From Castor canadensis (taxonomy: Eukaryota > Chordata > Mammalia > Rodentia > Castoridae): a DNA stretch of 64,000 nt. The notes beneath the pieces were generated by a model. It was not told the origin of the DNA. It worked only from the letters and a program-made list of their open reading frames with translations, and searched no databases. The position numbers were made by a program, and so were the translations under genes. Positions within the stretch are counted from its first letter, which is position 1, and every line of letters starts with the position of its first letter. Of the stretch, positions 12,301 through 53,103 are shown one piece after another. The DNA is taken from NCBI RefSeq assembly GCF_047511655.1, contig NC_133401.1, positions 17,420,501 to 17,484,500 of the forward strand. The letters run 5' to 3'.

Positions 12301-13782
12301 TGAAAGCCCCCACAGCCCCCACCACTCGTCCCTAACTTGGGGAGGGGGTGGGGCCTCCCACAGCTGTTTCTGCTTGCGGGAAGAATGTGCAGGGTCCCAC
12401 TCCCGGCGCGGCCGGGGGAGGGGCTGGGCGGCCGCGCCGGCGTCTGGCTGCAGTCCCCCTCCCCACTTCCCATCTGGGGAGGGGGCAGTCGAGGTCAGCA
12501 GCAGAGACAGCCCCCTCCCCACCCCCAACTCCCAACCTCGGCTCAGGTTTCCCCAAACGGGAAGCTCTGGCCACACACAGGCTTGGGGACGGGATCTGCC
12601 AGAGGAGCCAGGGTCTGTGGGCTGGGGGGAGGGGAAGAGAGACACTGAGACTGAGACAGGGACAGGAAGAGAGAGAGGAGGAGAGAGAGAGAGACAGAGA
12701 GAGCCGGTAGACGGTGACAGAGACTGGGTTGAAAAAGAGAAGCAGTCGGAAAGTGACAGAAATGCAGTAGGGACAGAGGGAAACCCAGAAAGGGGTCTTG
12801 GAGACTTGGAGACTCCTTTGATTTGCAGCCCCTCTGCCCATCTTCCACCATCAGAGCACCCAGGGTGACCAGAAGTCAGACCACCCTGCTAGACTTCATT
12901 GGCCTCCTCTTGGGTTAAGGAGGGCTGGGGCCAGGTAGGAAAGAGGAAGTGTCCCCAGGCCATCAGGATGCCTATAGGGTCCTCACGGACTGTGAGCTCC
13001 TTCCCAGCAGGGATCCCTTCCTCCAGAGGCCCTAGGATCCCCTCCCCCCGCCCCCTCCCCCAGAGATCTCCAAGCACACCGGGACTTAGGGAAGATGGAG
13101 CCCTGGTGGCGGGGCCCAGAGGGAGGCATGTTTGGATCCCGGCAGTGTGACCTTGGGTGAGTCGCTTCCTGTCTGAGCCTCAGTTTCTTTCTCTGTAAAA
13201 TGGGGACTATCATCCTCTATCTCCCAGGCTGCAAGATGTCACCCCGTGCAAAGTACTTGGACCCGGGATTGACACATACTTGGCGACCAGTATTGTCCCT
13301 GGGGAGGGGGAGTAGGGTGGAGGGCCCATCTACCTCCCGCGGCCCCAGGGAGGCCATGCAGTTCCCCTCTCCCCAGGTCTCACCCACGGCTGGGACTCCG
13401 GGGTCTCCAATGCCATCCCCTTATCCTTTCCTCATCCCTGCCCTCCCCCCCGAGACCGGTGTCTGAGCATCCAACCGAGACACACAGACGGGGGTGGAGG
13501 GACGGACGGACGGACGGACAGGCGGCCCCTCACCAGCTGCTCCTCCAGGGCCGCTGCGGCCCGGCGCGCGGCCGCAGCATCTTCGTCCTCGTCGGCGTCC
13601 TCCTCGTCCTCGGCCTCGGCGCCCCCCATTCCGGGCTGGGCCAGCCGCAGCGCCTGCTGCACGCGGTACTCCTGTCTCTCTCGGAGCCAATGCAACTCGC
13701 AGAGCCCGGCCAGGCTGCCCTCCAGCCAGCCCCTGAGCCGGCCCCGCTCGGGGCTCACCGGGAACGAGAAGGCCCGGATCAT
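4934..13782 (-). CDS. DACT3: DACT3, dapper homolog 3 (spliced CDS, 4 exons, 643 aa)
   Basis: Dapper-family adaptor that binds Dishevelled in the cytoplasm and dampens canonical Wnt/beta-catenin signalling (known for the family). CDS exons are 13534-13782, 8115-8211, 7829-7981 and 4934-6366, all joined at GT/AG with matching phases, total 1932 nt. Seen in the sequence: the conserved start [18 protein letters not shown], a Leu-rich helical segment (about 20-85) ending in an acidic stretch, the family motif LDGYISELL followed by six Arg (about 250-264), the motif VKAQYIPG (about 356-363), an alternating Arg-Glu/Arg-Asp tract (about 395-405), a Ser-rich basic tail and the C-terminal PDZ ligand MTTV that contacts Dishevelled. 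Length is close to the human protein (about 629 aa). The start ATG has G at -3. It lies just downstream of PRKD2 on the same strand. Identification is firm. Confidence 0.95.
4990..6350. other. Intragenic CpG island in DACT3 exon 4
   Basis: Very high GC with densely packed CG dinucleotides throughout, in contrast to flanking intron and UTR. It lies at the 3' end of the gene, not at the promoter. Confidence 0.75.
6590..7010. mobile_element. LINE-2-like fragment in DACT3 intron 3
   Basis: Carries phrases typical of the mammalian L2 3' end: 'gggcctttgcacttgct', a 'gctccctgacc' stretch, and later 'tgagagcaggcatctgtct' and 'gggactcaac'. Diverged, so ancient. Confidence 0.6.
7018..7303 (+). mobile_element. 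Trimeric SINE (B1-like, B1-like, ID-like)
   Basis: Two consecutive B1-like modules, the second starting near 7120 with 'gtgcctgtcatcccagc'-type sequence, are followed by an ID-like half and an A-rich tail. Same layout as the copies at 19483-19808 and 21212-21525. Confidence 0.6.
7313..7525 (+). mobile_element. B1-ID dimeric SINE
   Basis: Left half 'ggtagctcacgcctatatca' is B1-like. The right half 'ggactggaggtgtggttcaa' with B-box 'gagttcaaacccc' is ID-like. A-rich tail. Confidence 0.8.
7605..7725. mobile_element. Ancient MIR/L2-like fragment
   Basis: Contains 'ttttattaccccatcttaac' and 'actgaggcccagaaggaaga', typical of old mammalian SINE/LINE remnants. Confidence 0.45.
7829..7981 (-). CDS. 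DACT3: DACT3 coding exon 3 (residues 116-166)
   Basis: 153 nt. Acceptor CCTGGAATCCAG, donor GTAAGG. Encodes [19 protein letters not shown] and the following Ser/Gly-rich, likely disordered segment, conserved in DACT3 orthologues. Phase 1 at both ends. Confidence 0.93.
   Translation of the reverse strand, partial: ASMKTPTVREAPIHPPPPSAGTVAFLDLAPMDAWVPLNPGASMPVRGPSL
8115..8211 (-). CDS. DACT3: DACT3 coding exon 2 (residues 84-115)
   Basis: 97 nt. Acceptor TGCCCTCAG, donor GTGAGC. Encodes [20 protein letters not shown] and the following Gly/Ser-rich stretch; continues the N-terminal dimerisation region of the Dapper family. Ends with one base of a split Gly codon. Confidence 0.93.
9277..9286. 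promoter_or_regulatory. CArG box (SRF-site consensus) in DACT3 intron 1
   Basis: CCTATTTAGG fits CC(A/T)6GG exactly, inside a SINE-free GC-rich block (about 9185-9300). Function is inferred from consensus only. Confidence 0.4.
10020..10205. mobile_element. Tigger-like DNA transposon remnant (MITE)
   Basis: Phrases 'gacacatgctaagaaatgca', 'caatcttatgag' and 'cattaagtatgactg' resemble the two ends of a TcMar-Tigger consensus joined with the internal part missing. Family name is from memory. Confidence 0.5.
10240..11460. repeat. SINE/MIR cluster in DACT3 intron 1
   Basis: Plus B1-ID dimer at about 10240-10440. MIR at about 10700-10880 with the strong core 'cctcagtttcctcatctgta'. Plus B1-ID dimer at about 10888-11090. 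Minus ID monomer at about 11392-11460. Confidence 0.75.
12004..12013. promoter_or_regulatory. MEF2-like site in DACT3 intron 1
   Basis: On the minus strand CTAAATATAA fits YTAWWWWTAR. It is an AT island within otherwise GC-rich, repeat-free sequence. Inference from consensus only. Confidence 0.3.
12640..12790. repeat. Purine-rich low-complexity tract
   Basis: Irregular GA/GACA repeats on the plus strand (pyrimidine-rich in the DACT3 transcript). Confidence 0.85.
13534..13782 (-). CDS. DACT3: DACT3 coding exon 1 (residues 1-83)
   Basis: Begins at the ATG of MIRAFSF and ends LEEQL before the donor GTGAGG, phase 0. Contains the N-terminal heptad-like segment and an Asp/Glu run ([11 protein letters not shown]) followed by an Ala-rich stretch. 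GC-rich; sits inside the promoter CpG island. Confidence 0.94.
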
Positions 13783-14330
13783 GGCTGCGGCCCCCCGCCC
13801 CAGCCCGGCCGGGCCCCACGGCCACCCCTCTCCCGGTCCCACCTCCCCGCCCCAGCAACCCTCCTGCCCGCCCGCCCGCTGGCCGGGCTGTCACCGTCTA
13901 ATCTGCATAGACGCCCGCCCATTGGGCCGCCCACCCGCGCCTTATCTACATGGGCACGCCCCCAGCGGCACAGCAACTGCCTCCTATTGGTCGATGCTCT
14001 CCTTTACGAAGATGCTCAGCGGAGCACCCGCGCCGCCCAGCACGACGCATGCTCGTAGTTACCTACTCATTCGGCTTCCAGGCAGTCTTGCCACGCCCCC
14101 CTCCACCCTCCACCCCACCCCACCCCCGTGCGCCGGCCTCTGGGACCTGGTCACGCCCCCTTTCGCGTCACAATGAAATAAGCCCGCCCTTGCTCCAACG
14201 CCATTGGTGCGTGCCTCCCAGTTCTGCTGCTAGCTCCGCCCACTTGCGGGCGAGCGCTGACTACCATTGGACTGTCCCGCAAGAGGGGAAGGGTGGGCTA
14301 TAAATATAGAATGGATCCACGTGACAGTTT
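13783..14330 (-). promoter_or_regulatory. DACT3: DACT3 5' UTR and CpG-island promoter
   Basis: GC-rich DNA immediately upstream of the DACT3 ATG. Four ATTGG motifs on the plus strand (CCAAT on the minus) lie at 13921-13925, 13986-13990, 14203-14207 and 14266-14270, with several CCGCCC/CACGCCC Sp1/KLF-type boxes between them. No TATA is seen at a suitable distance for the minus strand, so a dispersed CpG-island start is likely. The exact TSS cannot be read. Confidence 0.7.
14299..14306 (+). promoter_or_regulatory. Plus-strand TATA box, candidate divergent promoter
   Basis: TATAAATA in the context GGGC-TATAAATA-TAG, pointing away from DACT3, with CCAAT boxes 30-100 bp upstream and an E-box CACGTG at 14318-14323. 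Human has an antisense RNA gene beside DACT3 (DACT3-AS1). Equivalence here is an inference. Confidence 0.4.
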
Positions 14331-14793
14331 GGCAGCTGCTCCTACCTCCCCTTCCTAACTTTCAGTGTCTGCGGCTGCGCAGAGAGAGGATGGCTTTCGA
14401 GGGTCCAGCCCTGATTTCGCCTCCTCTTCCAGGAAGCTTTCCCAGCACTCGGCTGTAAACTGACCCGACATCCTCGGATAAAATTAAGCTTCTAAACAGG
14501 GCTGGCTCCACTGGTGTGGAACTCGCTTAGAACGACCCCCGGTGCTTGGCTCAATGTTCTGCTCTTGCTGCATTGAAGTTATTTTTTTAGCAAGGTGCAT
14601 TGAGCTTTATGCAAGGTGCATTATGGGACCGATCTTTGCTTCTAAGATGGGTTGTGTCCCAAATTCTGGAAATAGAAGACTCTGGATGGAAGATGCTATG
14701 ATCTGACCAGAGCAGAATCTAAGCGTCTTTTGTCTCCCAGGTGCTGTGGACTGTGTGCTCGACCAGCCTGCGATCCCAGGGCCTTTGTTCCAC

Positions 14794-14841
14794 GTTCTAA
14801 GAGGCTTTGTTCTCAGCCTTCTAAGATGCTCTGTTCTCAGC
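14794..14841. repeat. 24-bp tandem duplication
   Basis: Two adjacent 24-bp copies (14794-14817 and 14818-14841) sharing 'ttctaaga' and 'tgttctcagc' with three mismatches. Confidence 0.85.
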
Positions 14842-17800
14842 ATCCTCTGGTCCTAAGAGCCAGGCTGGTTTCCAAGGCTTCCTCCTGCCTCCCTATGCCC
14901 GTCAAGCTGGGCTAGAGCCCCCTCAGGCGGTCGGCTTGTGTCACTACGCTGCATGTGCCTCCCTACAACCTTCCTTCCTCTTGATCTAACTCCAGTTTTC
15001 ACACCCATTTCTCAGACAGATCCTGACGTCTTAAAAGCTCGTGCACTAAGCGATCTTCTGGTGGTAAGATGGAGCGGTAAGTAGCTGAGAACAAAGACTC
15101 TGAAGCTAGAGACTGTGGGTGAGTCACAGCTCTGCCATTTTCCAGCTGTGTGACCTCGGAAAATGTACTTGACCTCTCTGTGCCACATTTTCTTCATCGG
15201 TACTTCATAGAGTTGTTGTGAAGACTGAATGATAGATTTGTCAAGTTCTTGAAGCAGTGTCTTCCACGTATAAAGACCCATGGAAGGGTTTGATAAGCAA
15301 AAAAATAAATAACTAGGAGAAAAATGATTTGGGACTTTAGCAGAGACAAATTTTATTCAGTCCTCCTCTTGTTCAAGACAGACCTAATCAGGACATGGTA
15401 GCTTCTGCCTGTAATTCTGGCACTATGGAGGCTGAGTCAGGAGGATGGAGAGTTGAGGCCAGGCTGGGTGGGTAATGAATGAGTTCAAAGCCAGTCTGAG
15501 CTACATAGTAAGACCCTATCTAAAAAAGACAGAACAAAACAAAACAAAACAACAACACGAAGGGCATGCCAGACTCCAGTGGCTCACGCCTGTAATCCTA
15601 CCTACTTGGGAGTCTGAGATTGGGAGGATCAAGGTTCAAAGACCTGTCAGGGCAAGTAGTTTGAGAGACCTCATCTCCAAAATAAACTGAGCAAAATGGA
15701 CTGGAGGTGTGGCTCAAGTGGTACAGCACCTGCTTTGCAAACACAAAGCCCTGAGTTCAAACTCCAGTCCCACCAAGAAAAAAAACAAAACTAGTGTTGC
15801 AAGGCCCTGGGTTTGATCAGCAACATTTCAAAAAATAATTTTCCAACAATTGATAACAGGTACGAAGAGCTTGACCCAAAATTTTCTTAGTACTTGGTGT
15901 CTGGGGTGAAGCTAGAACTGGATTTTCCTCCCTGCTGTTTGTCTAAAGACAATGGAAGAATTTTCTCATACAATTTTTTTTTGGCGGTACTGGGATTTGA
16001 ACTCGGGGCCTTGTGCTTGCTCGGCAGGTGCTCTACCACTTGAGCCACGCCCCCACCCCTCATAGAATGTTGACCTACTGATTTAGGGTTCATTTAAAGG
16101 TGGACATTCCAAGGATGAGAAATAAATAGAACAAAGGACTTACAGCCATGGTTCGAGCCTGACAAGGATCCCAAAGAAGTGAAGACACATTCTTCGTTGG
16201 TGGAATCGAAAGGCTCTACTACTTGAACTATGCCCCCAGCCCCTTTGGGGTTTTTTTGTTTTGTTTTTGTTTTGAGACAGGGTCTTGCTACTGTTTTGCC
16301 TGGGCCAGCATCAGATGGCAATCCTCCTCCTTCTGCCTCCTGAGCAGCTGAGATTACAGGTATACCCCACCAGTCCAGGCAATAGCATTATTCGTTAAAA
16401 AGTCTTTCTGTGTTTGCCTCTTTCACTGGTGTCATCCTTTAGCTACTGCGTCTGGCTGTTAGTACACACCTCGGTTTGAAGGACCGTGATTTGTGTAGAC
16501 CGAAGTCAAGCCTGACTAGAATTTTTTTTTTTTTTGGTGGGACTGGGTTTTGAACTCAGGGATTCATATTGGTAAAGCAGGCGCTCTACCACTTGAACCA
16601 CACCTCCAGTCCATTTTGCTTTGGTTGTTTTAGAGATAGAGTCTTGCAAACTGTTTGCCCGGGCTGGCCTCAAATCTTGATCCTACCAAGCTCAGTCTCC
16701 CAAGTAGTTGGGATTACAGACGTGAGCCACTGGTGCCTAGCTACATTTTTTTTTTTTTGAGTCAGGATCTTGCTATGTAGTCCAGATTGGCCTAGAACTT
16801 TCCATCCTCCTGTCTCAGCCTCCTGAGTGCTGGGATTACAGACGTGAAGCGCCATGCCCTGCTAGAACTTTGTTTTCTGATGCTGGGGATGGAACCAGGG
16901 TGTTGAGCTCCAGGCAACTGCCCTGTCACTGAGTCATGCCGCCAGTCCTGAGTACAGTTTTTTTTTTCTTTTTTTTGTGGTACTGGGGCTTGAACTCAGG
17001 GCCTTCACCTTGAGCCACTCCACCAGCCTTATTTTTGTGAAGGGTTTTTGAGATAGGGTCTTGTGAAACTATTTGCCTGGGCTGGCTTCGAACCTTGATC
17101 CTCCTGATCTCTGCCTCCTGAGTAGCTGGGATTACAGGTGTGAGCCACCGGCACCCGGCTCTGAGTACCATTTTTAATTGGCATTCTCACAGCAGAAGGA
17201 CTCCTCCTTGTCTCCAAAGAGCCATGGACCACCCAGAAGCAGCCTGCTCTCACTCTAGTCTTATCTCAGACTAATGTGAGCACCAGGTGTTTTCTGTTTT
17301 GTTTGTTTTTGGCAGTACTGGGATTTGAACTTAGGGCTTCCTGCTTGCTAGGCAGGCGCTCTACCACTTAAGCCACTCCATCAGTCCTTTTCTTTTCTTT
17401 TGGATTTTTAATTATTTGTTTTGCTGGAAATCTTAACTCAGCAACTCACCTATGCAAAGCACATCCTCTACCACTAAGCTGTATCTCCAGCCACTTTGTT
17501 CCCCTTGACATACTGGGATTTGAACTCAGGGCCCCATGCTTGCTAGGCAATGCCTCTGCCACTGAGCCACGCTCCAAAACCTTTTTTCTGGATATTTAAG
17601 GTCAGATCCATCCATATGGCAAGGTCAGGACAAGGAAGGGAAAGGTTTGGGGCAGTGGAACCGCATTCATGGGGTTGTGCCCCTCCGTGGGAGGAAAAGG
17701 AAGGTGTCAGGTCAGGGGTGGATGGCCTGGCCACATATTGTGATGTGGGAGAAAGATGGTAGAAGGTAGAGGATGTCAACAGAAGTAAGTCTGAAGGCCA

Positions 17801-19482
17801 GGCACTGCTGGCTCACGCCTGTAATCCCAGCTACTGAGGAGACAGAGAACAGGAGGATCATGGTTGGAGGCCAACCTGAGCAAATAGTTCAAGAGGCCCT
17901 ATCTCGAAAAAAAGCATCACAAAAAAAGGGCTGGTGGAGTGGCTCAATGTGTAGGCTCTGAGTTCAAGCCCCAATACTGCAAAATAAATAAAATAAATAG
18001 GTTTTGTGTTGTTTGATGGTGCTGACAGAATGGATGTTGTCTGTAATGGTTGACGTTGTAGGACCCTACCACAGAAAAGGGTCGGTGGAGTGGCTCAAGT
18101 GGTAAGAGTGCCTGCCTAGCAAGCACCAGTGCCGGTACAACAAACAAACAAATACCACCAAGAACCTCTGGGCATGACTAAGCATGAGGAGAGGCAAAGC
18201 CAAAGCTAGGGGCCCCCCAGTTCTCCTAAGGCTGGAGGAGGAGAAAGAAGATTTAGGACACACAAATGAAGAGAGAGAAGGGGGTTCCCAAATTATAGAT
18301 TCTTCTAGCCAGGCGTGGTGGTGTACACCTGTAATGCTAGCACTTGGAAGCTGAGGCAGGAGAATTGTGAGTTCAAGAGAAGCTATCTCAAAAATAAACA
18401 AAAACAAATAAAACAAAACAAAAAAAAGGGGGGACTATGTGTGGTGGTTCACCTGGTAATCCCAGCTACTTGGGAAACTGAGCTAGGAGGATCATAGTTC
18501 AAAGCCAGCCCCAGCCAAATAGTTCAGGAGACCCTATCTTGAAAAAACACAACACACACACACACAAAGGCTGGTGGAGTGGCTCAAGTGGTAGAGTGCC
18601 TGCTTAACAAGTGTGAGGCCCTAAGTTCGAACCCTAATACCACCAAAAAAAAAAAAATCTAGTTTCTGGTATAGACTCCTTAGGTCATTTACAGGAGGGG
18701 GTGAGAAATTTGGAAACAAGTTCAGCAACATCTAAACAGACCCTGTATTCATTTCCGAGGTCTGTTTCAAAGTACTGCAAATGGAGTGATTTCAAATTGG
18801 TTTATCCTGTATGTCATCTCCAGCACAGAAAAACTGACAATGGGGTAAGGTGGTACCCATCTATAATCCCAGCTACTCCCAACAAAGATTTTGAGTTTGA
18901 GGACAGTCTGGGCAAAATTATTGGGACTCTATGGCAAAAGCAAAGTACAAACAAAAGGGCTGAGAACATGGCTCAAGTGGTAGAGCGCTTGCCTGGCATG
19001 CACCAGGCCGAGTTTATTCCCCTGCACTGGGGGGGGGAAAAAAAAAGAACATGCAGGCTAAAAGTCTGAAAAGGAGGTGTCAGCCAGGACACGCCATCTC
19101 TGAAACCCACGGGGAAGTCTTCGGTCTCTCCACTTATCATGTGACCTTTCTCCTGGGTGTCTGCCTCACTGACACCAGTTCCTGGATCAGGGGCCGGCCC
19201 TACTCCACTAGGACCTCATCTCAACTAATGCATCTGCAAAGACTGGATTTCCAAATAAGATCACATCTGAGGACTTCAACATATCCTTTTCTTGGGGAGA
19301 AGGGGCAAAATTTAACCCGTGACAGGCCCAGAGTATGTGGGCAACTTGTGCTTTTTGCAAGCGAGAGGCTGGGCAAAATGGAGTGTCCCTGAGTGGGCTG
19401 TTGAAGTGACCTGAACTGATGAGGACAGCAGCGCAGAGTGGATAAGAGTTGGATTCAAGAGGAAATCAGAGCTCTCAGAGAT

Positions 19483-19808
19483 GGGCACAGTGGCTCATGC
19501 CTGTGGTCCCAGCTACTAGGGAGGTGGAGAGCTGGAGGATCACAATTTAAGGTCTTGAGGTCAGCCTAGAGAAAAAAGCTAGCAAGACCCCTATCTCAAC
19601 CAACAAGTTGGGTATGGCGGTGCACGTCTGTGATCCCAACAGTGCAGGAGGTGTAGGTAGGAAGGCTGCAATCCAGGCCCATCCCAGGGAAAAGCTCCAT
19701 ACCTTATCCAAAAAATAACTGATGCATAAAGGGTTGGCAGAGTGGCTCAAGTGGTAGAGTGCTTTCCTAGCACGCATGAGGCCCTGAGTTCAAACCCAAG
19801 TACCACAC
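19483..19808 (+). mobile_element. Trimeric SINE (B1-like, B1-like, ID-like)
   Basis: First B1 module from about 19483, second from about 19605 ('gtgcacgtctgtgatccca'), ID half from about 19730 with B-box 'gagttcaaaccc'. Confidence 0.6.
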
Positions 19809-21211
19809 AGAAAAAGGACACTTTGGTTCAATGTCCTTTTCTTTGTGTTCCTATCAAAATTAGGTTTTGTGATGAACTGGAGGAGTGGCTCAAGTGCTAG
19901 AGCACCTCTTTGCAAGTGTGAAGCCTTGAATTCAAACCCCAGTCCCACCACAACACACACACAAAAAAAATATATATATATAGGTTTTGTGGTATTTGAT
20001 GGTCCTGATAGGATCGACGTTTCGTCTCTAATGGCTTAAGTTGTAGGGCCCTGGATTACGTGGTGTAGATTTGATTTTTCTCTGGCATGATCTCCCCATG
20101 ATACTGAAGTTCTCTAGCCAAGGGATTTTTTTCCAGTTATCATTGTCTTTGAGTCAGACCTCTAATTCTTGGTCTTGGTTAACAAAACTAGTGGTCAAAG
20201 CCAGGTGGTGGGACATATCTACAATCCCAGCACTCAGGAGGCTGAGGCAGAAGGACCGTGAGTTCAAGGCCAGCCTGGGCTACACAGCAAGACCCTGTCT
20301 CAAAATCAAACACTAGTGGCCAAGGTAGGGTGATTGCCCAGGGTCCTGGCCGAGTACTTTTTCCATGCCATTCCTGTGATGTCTACATTTCTTCATCTTA
20401 TATCAACCATTTTATTTTTTCAGAGATTTGAACTCAGGGCTTTGCACTTGCTAGGCAGGCACTCTACCACTTGAGCCACTCCACCAGCCCTTTTTGTTTT
20501 AGTTTTCAGAGTCCTGGGACTGGCTTCAGACATTGATCCTCCTACCTCTGCCTCCCGAGCAACTGGTATTACAGGTGGAACCGCCCAGCACTGACCAGCC
20601 CATTTTAGAATGGATGTAGAGGCTGTAACCGTGTTTCAGAGGTGTTCTGGCCCATTTACTACTGAGGCTTACCTAGCTTTTCAAATTAAGGCGCTGCAGT
20701 TCCAGAACCCATCAGCAGGTGGCCAACGTGTACGTGCTGTTTTCTACAGGTAATTCTTGAATCACTGAATATAAATCTGAACATGACCAAGATTTAAAGA
20801 GAATGTGTCAGACACCTGCTTAGTTCACTCAGTCTCAGCTGTGGAGGGTGGAGGGCCAAGTCAGGGTGACTATGGGATATCGGGGAACTAGAGGGCAAGG
20901 GACAAAAGTACAGGAGGTGGACACATGTGCCTTCTAGGTCATTCTTCTACCCACAACCTCAGGGCCAAGGTGAAGCTTAAGCAGTCAGCTCAGACAACTC
21001 CTCCCTGGGCCCTGACTGCCCCACCTCTTAGACCCCCATTCCAATCCTCCCCAGGTCTGTCTCTCCACCCAAGAGAGCCCATGAGGGCAGGGCTGGGCTG
21101 TCATGGTCACCACTGTGTCCTCAGCATCATCCAGCATGGTGAGATGCACGGATAAAGAGTGAGCACATAATGGTGTGGAGAGACGTCATTAAGTCAATAC
21201 AAAAGAAAAAA

Positions 21212-21525
21212 CTGGGCCGGAGCACAAGCGAGTGGCTCCCATAATCCTAGCAACTAGAGAGTCGGAGATCAGGTGGATCAAAGTTCAAGGCCAGCATTTG
21301 AAAAAGTTAGGGAGACCCCATCTCAAGAAATAAAAGCTAGGTGTGATGGTGCACACCTGTCATCCCAGCTATGTGGGAAATGTAAATAGGAGGACTCCAG
21401 TCCAGGCTGACCTGGGCACAAACCCTATTAGCAAAACAACTAAAAGGGCTGGGGGTGGCTCAGGTGGTAGAGTGCCTGCCTAGCAAGTTTAAGGTTCTGA
21501 GTTCAAATCCTGGTCCACTAAAACC
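21212..21525 (+). mobile_element. Trimeric SINE (B1-like, B1-like, ID-like)
   Basis: Second B1 module begins near 21330 ('gtgcacacctgtcatcccag'). The ID half begins near 21446. Same architecture as the copies at 7018 and 19483. Confidence 0.6.
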
Positions 21526-22719
21526 AAAAAAGTAATCATCACAAACCATGAAATTATAGATGGTCCTCAACTTTTGATGGTTTGGCTCATGATTTTTCAA
21601 CATTGCCTTGGTGCAAAAGTGATACAAATTCAGTAGAAACCCGACTTCAAAATTTGATTTTTTTTTTTGTGCACTGAGATTTGAACTCAGGGCCTCACTC
21701 TTGCAAGGCAGGTGCTTACTGCTTGAGCCACTCCGCCAGCCCCTCAAAATTTGAGTCTTTTTTATATCCCCAGGCTAATGATAATAAGTCTAATACTGTC
21801 TGTGACGCTGGGTAGTGGCTCAGTGAGCTTTGCGTTTGGGAGGGAGACAACAAAACTCCATCGCTTACTGTGCTCTTACACAGTGATGCTTTTCAGGGTG
21901 AAGTGTATTAAATATATTTTTCTTTTTTTTTCGGTACTGGGGTTTGAACTCAGGGCCTATACCTTGACCCACTCCACCAGCCCTTTTTTTGTGGTGGGTT
22001 TTGTGGGTCTCACAAACTATTTGCTTGGGCTGGCTTTGAACCTTGATCCTACTGATCTCTGCCTCCTGAGTTGCTAGGATTACAGGTGTGAGCCACCAAT
22101 GCTCAGCTTTACATTTTTCTTTTTAAGACAGATTCTTGCTATGTAGCCAAACCTGGCCTTGAACTGGAAATCATCCTACCTCTGCCTCCCCAGTGCTGGG
22201 ATTACAGTGTGTACCATCATGCCCAACTCTAAATAAATCCATCTTTGATTTAAGATTGGTGTATCAGAGCTGGGCACCAGTGGCTCACGCCTGTAGTTCT
22301 AACTACTTGGGAGGCTGAGATCAGGATTGAGGTTTGAGGCCAGCCCTGTCAAATACTTCTCTAGACCTCATCTCCAAAAGAACCAGAGCAAAATAAACTG
22401 GAGGTATGGCTCAAGTGGTAGAGCGCCTGCTTTGCAAGCCCCAAAGTCCTGAGTTCAAACTCCAGCCCCACCCCCCAAAAAAGATAGATGTAGGAGGATA
22501 TTACCCCATCCTAAGGGGAGGAACAGCTGCACTGGCTTTTTTCCGAGCCTTGCACCACCAGCCCTGTTCATCCCTAGCCTCCGCTTCCAAACTCCTGCCC
22601 GCCCCCCCCCGTCCCCCTCTTGTCCCGTGCCCTCTTTCCTAACAGCCCTTCTAGATGACGAACACCTTGTGAACATCCCACGAATGACCAAAGAGTGTGT
22701 CGTGGTCAAAGAAGGCCAT

Positions 22720-22887
22720 GGGCCAGAGACGAGTCCGTTTTAATAGCTGGGGAGTCAGGCAGGGGGGGCACTGCAGCCCCCGCACGCCCCGCGCAGTCAG
22801 AGCGGGAAGCCGCTTCCCGTACACAGTTCCCGGCTGGCGTGGTGTGGAGGGTCGCCCCCAGGGCAGCAGCTGGGCGGGGCGCGGGCC
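22720..22887 (-). other. PRKD2: PRKD2 3' UTR
   Basis: Short GC-rich UTR, about 150-170 nt, ending after an ATTAAA signal at 22739-22744. SINE-free. Confidence 0.6.
22739..22744 (-). terminator. PRKD2: PRKD2 polyadenylation signal ATTAAA
   Basis: Common variant hexamer, 144 nt after the stop; GT-rich sequence (CACAC-type on plus) follows within 30 nt. Inferred 3' end near 22715-22725. Confidence 0.55.

Positions 22888-53103
<30,216 letters not shown>

Larger units (their letters stand above)
8212..13533 (-). other. DACT3: DACT3 intron 1
   Basis: 5.3 kb first intron. Contents: mostly unique sequence 8212-9700; a GC-rich block with a CArG box (9185-9300); an L2-like 3' end piece near 9770-9890; a Tigger-like MITE (10020-10205); SINEs and MIR (10240-11460); unique sequence with a MEF2-like site (11900-12100); C/G-rich unique sequence 12100-12640; a purine tract (12640-12790); and a short MIR piece at about 13140-13240. 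No coding exon seen inside. Confidence 0.85.
14350..22715. repeat. SINE-rich spacer between PRKD2 and DACT3
   Basis: No coding exon seen. Older pieces: MIR at about 15080-15290 (core 'cagctgtgtgacctcgg'), and an unassigned ancient repeat at about 19080-19330. B1 or B1-ID on plus: about 15385-15540, 15568-15775, 17795-17990, 18305-18420, 18432-18650, 18835-19030, 20190-20315 and 22265-22475. On minus: about 16200-16370, 16525-16735, 16745-16860, 16965-17165, 20420-20600, 21930-22105 and 22110-22225. ID monomers: 15970-16055(-), 17305-17385(-), 17500-17580(-), 18075-18150(+), 19870-19975(+) and 21668-21745(-). Trimeric copies are listed separately. Unique sequence is confined mainly to 14480-15080 and 20640-21200. 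Confidence 0.75.

Noticed and set aside
12106-12868. Overlapping open frames of up to 239 codons in DACT3 intron 1
   Set aside because: Composition-driven. They run through a purine-rich simple repeat and have no conserved domain or splice context.
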